Part shown: piece by piece, positions 7,106-11,337 of the stretch
How the letters are laid out: each line of letters begins with the position of its first letter
Position numbering within the stretch: the first letter of the stretch is position 1
Source of the DNA: Acetobacteraceae bacterium
GTDB taxonomy: Bacteria; Pseudomonadota; Alphaproteobacteria; Acetobacterales; Acetobacteraceae
Length of the DNA: 11,337 nt
Reading direction: 5' to 3'
Assembly (NCBI GenBank): GCA_003164305.1
Contig: PLSZ01000353.1
Location: forward strand, 665 to 12,001
Notes under the pieces: generated by a model
Databases searched by the model: none
Told to the model about the DNA's origin: nothing
Seen by the model: only the letters and a program-made list of their open reading frames with translations
Program-made: the position numbers and the translations under genes

Positions 7106-7133
7106 TTGCCGGTTCCACTTTCCACTTTACAAT
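7106..7133 (+). promoter_or_regulatory. Candidate sigma-70-type promoter for the secreted-protein gene
   Basis: TTGCCG (7106-7111) and TACAAT (7128-7133) are separated by 16 bases in the 64-bp gap after the TPR gene. The -10 box matches five of six consensus positions. The gap from 7112 to 7165 is conspicuously AT-rich and pyrimidine-rich for this window and holds two tandem CCACTTT copies (7115-7121 and 7122-7128). This suggests that the next gene has its own start of transcription. It is prediction only. Confidence 0.45.
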
Positions 7134-7152
7134 TTTTCATTTTAATTCATTC

Positions 7153-7160
7153 ACGGAGAA
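7153..7160 (+). promoter_or_regulatory. Ribosome binding site fixing the secreted-protein start
   Basis: ACGGAGAA ends five bases before the ATG at 7166. The frame extends up to a TTG at 7106, but the start at 7166 gives a textbook signal peptide at the very N-terminus and a proper leader, so it is preferred. Confidence 0.75.
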
Positions 7161-7165
7161 ATCGA

Positions 7166-8809
7166 ATGCGCTGGCCGCGCACCTTGCTTTTGGCGCTGTC
7201 TTGTCTGCCGGCTCTGGGATCAGCCGCATCGGCGGCCGACCCACAAATCTGGTTCAATCCGCACGGAACATCGGACATGATGGATATGTGGACCGATGAC
7301 GCACCGTGGCCGAACGCCGCGAAAAAGGTGGACGTCCTGGAGATCGTGCACTGGTGGCTTGATACGGTCACCGACCAGCAGGTCCTTGAGATCACCAATT
7401 TCGCGAAACAACATCATATGAAAATCGACCTGGAGATCGAAGCGGTTACCCGGTTTCCAAATCAGTGCGGCCTTGGCGACGAGGGCTATACGGCCCCGGG
7501 CGACCTCGCGCGGCAGGCGGGGATGCTCAAGCGTCTCGGTGTCAAGGTGGACATCATGACCATGGATGAACCTATGTGGTTCGGACATTACGCGAGCGAT
7601 CCAGCGGCCTGTCAGCTTCCCGTGGCCGATCTCGCGGCCAACGTGGCGGCCAACATGAGCGCCATCACCGCGCTGTATCCCGATATCCAGCTCTACGAGA
7701 TAGAACCGATCCCCGCTGTTACCAATTTCCCCACCTGGCGTCAGGACCTGGCGGCTTTCCAAATTGGCCTGAGCCAGGGACTTGGGAAATCGGTGCGCGG
7801 CGTGCAACTGGACGTCGGCTGGGAAACTCCGGCCTGGCAACCGGCGATGCAGGGCATGAACAGCTTCGTGCATCAGAACAACATGACACTCGGCATATTC
7901 GAATATGCGACATTCGACGTCAGAAGCAACACGGAATGGATCAATTCCGCGGTTCAGCATATTGAATACGTGGAAGGCACGCTTGGGATCGTCCCGGAGA
8001 TGGCGATTTTCACCACCTGGAGCCCGTACCCGCAAACCAGTATGCCGGAGACGTCGCCGACCACGTTGACCTGGCTGATCAACCGGTATTTCCGACAGCG
8101 CACGGTCATGACGGCGCAGTTCGTCGGCGCGGGCGCGCATGGTCAACTCATGGACGACGCCGGCCAACCGATCGCCAATGCAACGATCAATGCTTACGTT
8201 CCCGGTGTCGACTTCTCCCAACCGCTGCCCACGCGGGCGTTGCAGGATGTCGTTCCGCCCAATGCCGCCTATGGTCTGATTGGATATCGGCTGAATGTCG
8301 AGTGCAACTGCGCGGGCTACAACGATGTCCTGGTTGGGTTGCTCCAATACCAGGAGATCCAGGGTGGGACCCGAAGTTACAGTTACATATTTCCATTCTT
8401 CCCGCAGAACTACAGCGGTGTCATGGTCGATGCGGAATGGGTCGGCGGGGTTCAGGTCAATCGGGTCATCGCGACACCGACGCAGCAATTGGCCGCCAAC
8501 TCGGCCTGGTTTCCGGTGACGCCGAATGCCACGTTCACGTTCACCGTACCGGCATCGACGATCGGCGGCGAAGGGTGGTTTGGCCACGCCATGGTGCTGT
8601 GGGCCGATGCGAACATGAACGGTATCACGACCAACGACTATCTCGTTCCGGACGCTGGCAAACGTTTGATGTCCTCAACGACGACGGCCGCCGACGGCAC
8701 GTTCGCGTTGCCTGTCGTATGGAGGGTCGGGCCCGGATCGGCACCGATCACGATTGAATTCGCCGGTGACGGCACCCACCGCTCGGTGGCGTGGTCCCCA
8801 TTGCCATGA
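7166..8809 (+). CDS. Secreted TIM-barrel-like protein, possible glycoside hydrolase, with C-terminal beta domains
   Basis: This is a 547-residue protein. Residues 1-24 are a signal peptide: basic 'MRWPR', a hydrophobic core, and an Ala-rich cleavage site 'ASA-ADP'. It should therefore be exported. Residues about 27-315 show the alternating strand-helix pattern of a TIM barrel with conserved-looking acidic strand ends: 'MTMDEPMWFGH' (Asp134, Glu135), 'LYEIEPIP' (Glu178, Glu180) and 'QLDVGWETPAW' (Asp216, Glu220). These are plausible glycosidase catalytic positions, but I cannot assign a GH family. Residues 316-547 look beta-rich, with 'DDAGQPIANATINAY' (330-344) resembling carboxypeptidase-regulatory-like folds, and 'AADGTFALPV...ITIEFAGDGTHRS' near the end resembling an Ig-like sandwich. 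Next to glycan genes, a role in trimming or binding an extracellular polysaccharide is a reasonable inference. A non-enzymatic surface protein is also possible. Confidence 0.65.
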   Translation: MRWPRTLLLALSCLPALGSAASAADPQIWFNPHGTSDMMDMWTDDAPWPNAAKKVDVLEIVHWWLDTVTDQQVLEITNFAKQHHMKIDLEIEAVTRFPNQCGLGDEGYTAPGDLARQAGMLKRLGVKVDIMTMDEPMWFGHYASDPAACQLPVADLAANVAANMSAITALYPDIQLYEIEPIPAVTNFPTWRQDLAAFQIGLSQGLGKSVRGVQLDVGWETPAWQPAMQGMNSFVHQNNMTLGIFEYATFDVRSNTEWINSAVQHIEYVEGTLGIVPEMAIFTTWSPYPQTSMPETSPTTLTWLINRYFRQRTVMTAQFVGAGAHGQLMDDAGQPIANATINAYVPGVDFSQPLPTRALQDVVPPNAAYGLIGYRLNVECNCAGYNDVLVGLLQYQEIQGGTRSYSYIFPFFPQNYSGVMVDAEWVGGVQVNRVIATPTQQLAANSAWFPVTPNATFTFTVPASTIGGEGWFGHAMVLWADANMNGITTNDYLVPDAGKRLMSSTTTAADGTFALPVVWRVGPGSAPITIEFAGDGTHRSVAWSPLP

Positions 8810-8845
8810 GAGCAGGTCACGCCGCCGCCGGCCCGGGAATCCCGT

Positions 8846-9496
8846 TCAGCCTGGCCCGGTACCAAACGCGGCCTTCTTCGTAATCACACTGGTTCGACGC
8901 GCGAACTCGATGCTGCCAACCCAATTGGAGTGATCGGCAATGAAGAGATCGTACGGTCTCTCGCTGCCGATCATGGCATCACCAACCACCCTTCGAGCAA
9001 GTTGGGTAAGGTAATCGAACGCGCTGATGTTTGAACGCGCGCGGTAATCGGCCTGCGCGAGCCGTCCCTCGAAACTGGTGTCCAGATCCTCAACGATATA
9101 AATCCCCGACGGGATCAGGTTGGGAAACAGAATTTGCAGAGACTGGATCTGATGATCCCATTGGTGCGAACCGTCATCCAGCACAACCAACGGGCGGCCA
9201 AATTCCTTCAGCACGTCAAACAGGAATTGAGGATTGCTCGCGTCGCCGATCCTGATCTGGATATTACCTTGCTGATACTGCCGGCAATCGGTGTTGACAT
9301 CCATCCCAACGATCGTCGCTCGCGGAAAATATTCGGACCATGTCTTTACCGAACCGCCTTGGTAAACACCGATCTCGAACATCACGAAGGTCGCATCGCG
9401 CAGATGCGCGAGACGGCGTTCGTACAGGCGTAAGAAATCATGCCCGTTCGACGCCTTGTCCGTCTGATTTCGCAGTCCGATGCCGTCGAGTTCCAT
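8846..9496 (-). CDS. MycE-like metal-dependent SAM O-methyltransferase
   Basis: This 216-residue protein resembles the class I methyltransferases related to mycinamicin O-methyltransferase MycE and to cephalosporin-hydroxylase-like proteins. These usually methylate sugar hydroxyls using SAM and a divalent metal. Visible motifs are 'MFEIGVYQGGSVKTW' as the SAM glycine loop (39-53), 'IVGMDVNTD' as strand 2, 'LDDGSHQWDHQ' (106-116), and 'SGIYIVEDLDTSF' (130-142). The Asp residues of DDGSH and the Glu-Asp of VEDL correspond to the family's metal and catalytic residues. The start was chosen at 9496 because GGGAGAGG (minus strand, 9501-9508) precedes it by four bases; an in-frame ATG at 9520 has no such site, and still longer versions overlap the upstream gene. 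It lies 34 bp after the glycosyltransferase gene, so the two probably form an operon. The acceptor sugar is unknown. Confidence 0.8.
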   Translation of the reverse strand: MELDGIGLRNQTDKASNGHDFLRLYERRLAHLRDATFVMFEIGVYQGGSVKTWSEYFPRATIVGMDVNTDCRQYQQGNIQIRIGDASNPQFLFDVLKEFGRPLVVLDDGSHQWDHQIQSLQILFPNLIPSGIYIVEDLDTSFEGRLAQADYRARSNISAFDYLTQLARRVVGDAMIGSERPYDLFIADHSNWVGSIEFARRTSVITKKAAFGTGPG

Positions 9497-9500
9497 AGTG

Positions 9501-9508
9501 CCTCTCCC
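9501..9508 (-). promoter_or_regulatory. Ribosome binding site fixing the MycE-like gene start
   Basis: Read on the minus strand, GGGAGAGG lies four bases before the ATG at 9496. It sits in the 34-bp gap after the glycosyltransferase stop, which supports reinitiation on a shared transcript. Confidence 0.65.
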
Positions 9509-9530
9509 GTCGCTCAACATGAATGTCGTG

Positions 9531-10643
9531 TCAGATCCGTTCGAAGCCAGTCGCGGTGAGCAGTGTGCGAAGACATTCCGCGAAGTGCGTTTCCGAAATG
9601 AAAAATCTGCCGTCACCGGACTCATCGACCGGTGCACCGAACACATAGCCGGTAGGCTGCTCAAGCGCTTGCCCGAAACCGGATTGGATGAACCCTGGAT
9701 GGGGAAGTGATCCTCGAAGCGCGCACACGGTAGTACCCGGAAGGGAAAACAGGCTGCCATGCAGGGCGGAGCCGTATTCCCCAACGATCATTTTGGCGGA
9801 CCGAAACAGCTTCACCTGATCCCGCAACGGCATAGCCTCGGGGTAGACCAGTTCGAGGCCGGCGGCGACCGCGATTTCCTCGACTCGCACGCGGTTCAGC
9901 AGCGCCCTGGTTTGCGGCGCTCGTGACCGCGACAGGAAGATCCGCTGATCCGCGGTGGTCCCCGTCGGTTCGCCCGTATGGTCGGCGATCAGGGACAGAA
10001 GAAATGCCGCCGCGTCACGCAATAGCGTGGTCGTTCGCACGCCGTTGTGGTACGTCGTCGGAACGAGCAACTCTTCGATCCAGACAACTTCGTTGACGGG
10101 GTCGAACAGGATGATGTTTTCCGACGGAATTCCCAGCAGTTGCATCCATTCAAGGCCGAATCGAGGCGTGTTGGCGGGAATCAGATAGCGGAGGCGGCGC
10201 ACATCGTAGCCCCCTGCCTGTAACGACCAGAGCTTCGGCAAAAAGTCGCTCAGCCAGTGTCCGTAAACGCCGTATCCGGGGCCGGTGATCATCGCGACCG
10301 GGCCGGCCAGGAAACGCCTTGGCCTTGCCAGGGTCGGCGGGCCAAATTCAGCCACCAGGTCCTTGATGTGTTTCGGGTGGATATTGGCTTCATGACTGGC
10401 GAAAAGTTCGCCATTCTTGCATATGCCATAGGGCCCGACGACCTCGAAGCCATGCAGACGGTACACGCCGATGGCCCAGAGATGCGTGTTACGGTAATAT
10501 CCGGCCGCGAGTTCGGCGTTAAATGTCCCGAATGTGAAGCGAGGTGGCGCGGGAACCAGGTTGGTACCCGGATACAGCGTGATAAAATCAACCGCGTTGC
10601 CAATGATGTCGCAAAGTCCCCGGACGGAAAACGGCGCCTCCAT
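9531..10643 (-). CDS. Glycosyltransferase family 61 (DUF563) protein
   Basis: This 370-residue protein matches the GT61/DUF563 pattern. GT61 enzymes transfer sugars from nucleotide donors, and bacterial members occur in capsule and lipopolysaccharide loci. Motifs in order are 'YGVYGHWLSDFLPKLWSL' (124-141, with His129), 'RIFLSRSRAPQTRALLN' (234-250), 'LVYPEAMPLRDQVKLFRSAKMIVGEYGSAL' in the C-terminal half (265-294), and 'LFSLPGT' (298-304). The common G-x-HG-A-x-L signature is here 'GEYGSALHG', with Tyr in place of the usual His. There is no signal peptide. The ATG at 10643 is the first after an in-frame stop and has no clear ribosome binding site; internal GTG starts cannot be excluded. It is the first gene of a likely two-gene minus-strand unit with the MycE-like methyltransferase. 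Donor and acceptor are unknown. Confidence 0.8.
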   Translation of the reverse strand: MEAPFSVRGLCDIIGNAVDFITLYPGTNLVPAPPRFTFGTFNAELAAGYYRNTHLWAIGVYRLHGFEVVGPYGICKNGELFASHEANIHPKHIKDLVAEFGPPTLARPRRFLAGPVAMITGPGYGVYGHWLSDFLPKLWSLQAGGYDVRRLRYLIPANTPRFGLEWMQLLGIPSENIILFDPVNEVVWIEELLVPTTYHNGVRTTTLLRDAAAFLLSLIADHTGEPTGTTADQRIFLSRSRAPQTRALLNRVRVEEIAVAAGLELVYPEAMPLRDQVKLFRSAKMIVGEYGSALHGSLFSLPGTTVCALRGSLPHPGFIQSGFGQALEQPTGYVFGAPVDESGDGRFFISETHFAECLRTLLTATGFERI

Positions 10644-10801
10644 CGCTTAGGTCGCGCGTCCGGCCGTGGAGCGGGTGGAGGCGGCTGATGGCGCGATACC
10701 ATCGGAGCCGTGTCCGCGCCGGCTTTCCCTCGTCATTCCGTCGTTCCGATGGAGGCTTCCGGCCAAGGTCTCATCAACAAAATCCTGCTGTTCCGCGTGG
10801 G

Positions 10802-10830
10802 GTTTCACCAGCATCGCCAGGTCAAGTCAA
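10802..10830 (-). promoter_or_regulatory. Weak candidate promoter for the GT61-methyltransferase pair
   Basis: On the minus strand a -35-like TTGACT (10825-10830) is followed after 17 bases by TGAAAC (10802-10807). The -35 matches five of six consensus positions but the -10 only three of six. It would leave a leader of about 160 bases before the glycosyltransferase ATG. Confidence 0.2.
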
Positions 10831-10950
10831 CGCTGAAATCTGACCGGTCGTCCGACGGACGCGGTAGCCACACCCGATGGCGGGCCGCTGGTCCCGATCG
10901 CGCGCGGGACTTGACGAACGCCGTGAACTGACAAGTCTCCGCCGTTATCG

Positions 10951-10956
10951 AAGGAG
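10951..10956 (+). promoter_or_regulatory. Ribosome binding site of the dehydrogenase gene
   Basis: AAGGAG lies ten bases before the ATG at 10967. This fixes the start just ahead of the Rossmann-fold motif. Confidence 0.7.
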
Positions 10957-10966
10957 ACGTCCGCCC

Positions 10967-11337
10967 ATGCCCCAGACCCCCAACCCCATCCGCACCCTGG
11001 GCTTTATCGGCCTTGGCGTGATGGGTGAGCCGATGTGCGGCCACCTCGCCCGCCGCGCCGGCAAGCCCATCCTGGCCCATGACCTGCGCCCCGAACCGCT
11101 GGAGCGGCTGGCGTCCAACGCCGTGACCGCGGCCTCCCTGGAACGCATCGCGGCCGAGGCGGACGTCATCCTGCTGTCGTTGCCCGACGGCAAAGCCATG
11201 GCCAGCGTGGTCGCGGCGCTGGAGCCGCGTCTGAAGCCGGGCCAGTGCGTGGTGGACACCAGCACCTCCTCGGTCGCGCTGACCCGGGACATCGGCGCGC
11301 GGCTGACCGCGAAGGGCATCCTGTTCGCCGACGCGCC
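10967..11337 (+). CDS. NAD(P)-dependent beta-hydroxyacid dehydrogenase (3-hydroxyisobutyrate dehydrogenase family), 3'-truncated
   Basis: The window holds the first 123 codons of a gene that runs off the right edge. The translation begins MPQTPNPIRT and continues with 'LGFIGLGVMGEPMCGHLAR', the Rossmann GxGxMG dinucleotide-binding motif and the characteristic N-terminus of beta-hydroxyacid dehydrogenases. 'HDLRPEPLERL' follows at the end of strand 2, then 'ADVILLSLPDGKAM' and 'VVDTSTSS', the substrate-binding signature close to the family's D-x-S-T. Enzymes such as 3-hydroxyisobutyrate, tartronate semialdehyde and related dehydrogenases oxidise small hydroxyacids; the substrate cannot be told from this half. 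The helical C-terminal domain with the catalytic lysine is outside the window. Full-length members are about 290-300 residues. It appears unrelated to the glycan genes. Confidence 0.9.
   Translation, partial: MPQTPNPIRTLGFIGLGVMGEPMCGHLARRAGKPILAHDLRPEPLERLASNAVTAASLERIAAEADVILLSLPDGKAMASVVAALEPRLKPGQCVVDTSTSSVALTRDIGARLTAKGILFADA

Larger units (their letters stand above)
10644..10966. other. 323-bp divergent intergenic region, no gene seen
   Basis: This gap separates the GT61 gene (minus) from the dehydrogenase gene (plus) and should carry promoters for both. I see no convincing coding frame or RNA gene. On the minus strand TTGACT (10825-10830) and TGAAAC (10802-10807) are 17 bases apart, a weak promoter candidate. 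On the plus strand TTGACG (10911-10916) has no good -10 partner. CGTCCG-A-CGGACG (10849-10861) is a perfect 13-bp palindrome that could be an operator half or chance. Confidence 0.5.

Noticed and set aside
6070..7140. A 356-codon minus-strand frame opposite the TPR gene
   Set aside because: No family resemblance; the sense strand carries regular TPR units.
7220..8587. A 455-codon open frame on the minus strand across the secreted-protein gene
   Set aside because: It is antisense to a gene with a signal peptide, a promoter candidate and a ribosome binding site. Its translation is rich in Arg, His and Asp in no recognisable order, as expected of a shadow frame in GC-rich DNA.
8810..8845. A bidirectional terminator between the convergent genes
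   Set aside because: The 36-bp gap has the short palindrome CGGGAATCCCG but no usable loop or T-tract on either strand. Termination there is likely on position alone but not visible.
10257..10688. Plus-strand open frame opposite the 5' part of the GT61 gene
   Set aside because: No recognisable protein pattern; it is antisense to well-marked GT61 coding sequence.

Overview
The window is 11.3 kb of GC-rich bacterial chromosome. Codon choice is strongly G/C at third positions. The DUF1489 gene, a family I know from Alphaproteobacteria, and the style of the glycan-related proteins suggest an alphaproteobacterium, most likely of the Acetobacteraceae/Rhodospirillales type. The taxonomic call is inference from family recognition; no rRNA or other marker gene is present.

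Layout. The left flank (1-2572) holds ordinary genes: a Uma2-family PD-(D/E)XK protein that is probably cut at its 5' side by the window edge, a DUF1489 gene on the minus strand, and a divergently placed MFS transporter. The middle (2589-7101) is a plus-strand run of four genes that looks like an accessory surface-glycan locus. They are a protein with an N-terminal beta-sandwich and a papain-like DUF1796-type C-terminal domain, a protein with the same kind of N-terminal sandwich joined to a SAM methyltransferase, a second related methyltransferase with a C-terminal 'YPDV...HY' module, and a TPR protein. Next come a secreted TIM-barrel-like protein with its own AT-rich promoter region (7166-8809) and a convergent minus-strand pair (10643 to 8846) encoding a GT61-type glycosyltransferase and a MycE-like metal-dependent methyltransferase. 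The right edge carries the first 123 codons of a beta-hydroxyacid dehydrogenase (10967 onward).

How the genes may work together. The GT61 enzyme, three methyltransferases, the TPR protein and the exported protein together resemble loci that build and methyl-decorate a capsule, exopolysaccharide or O-antigen. None of the polymerase or export genes (Wzx/Wzy, ABC, Wza) lies in the window, so this is either part of a larger locus or a small decoration cassette. The most unusual feature is one beta-sandwich module at the N-terminus of two neighbouring proteins with unrelated C-terminal domains, followed by a duplicated methyltransferase whose start codon overlaps its neighbour's stop. I see no tRNA, rRNA, CRISPR array, transposase or intact insertion sequence.
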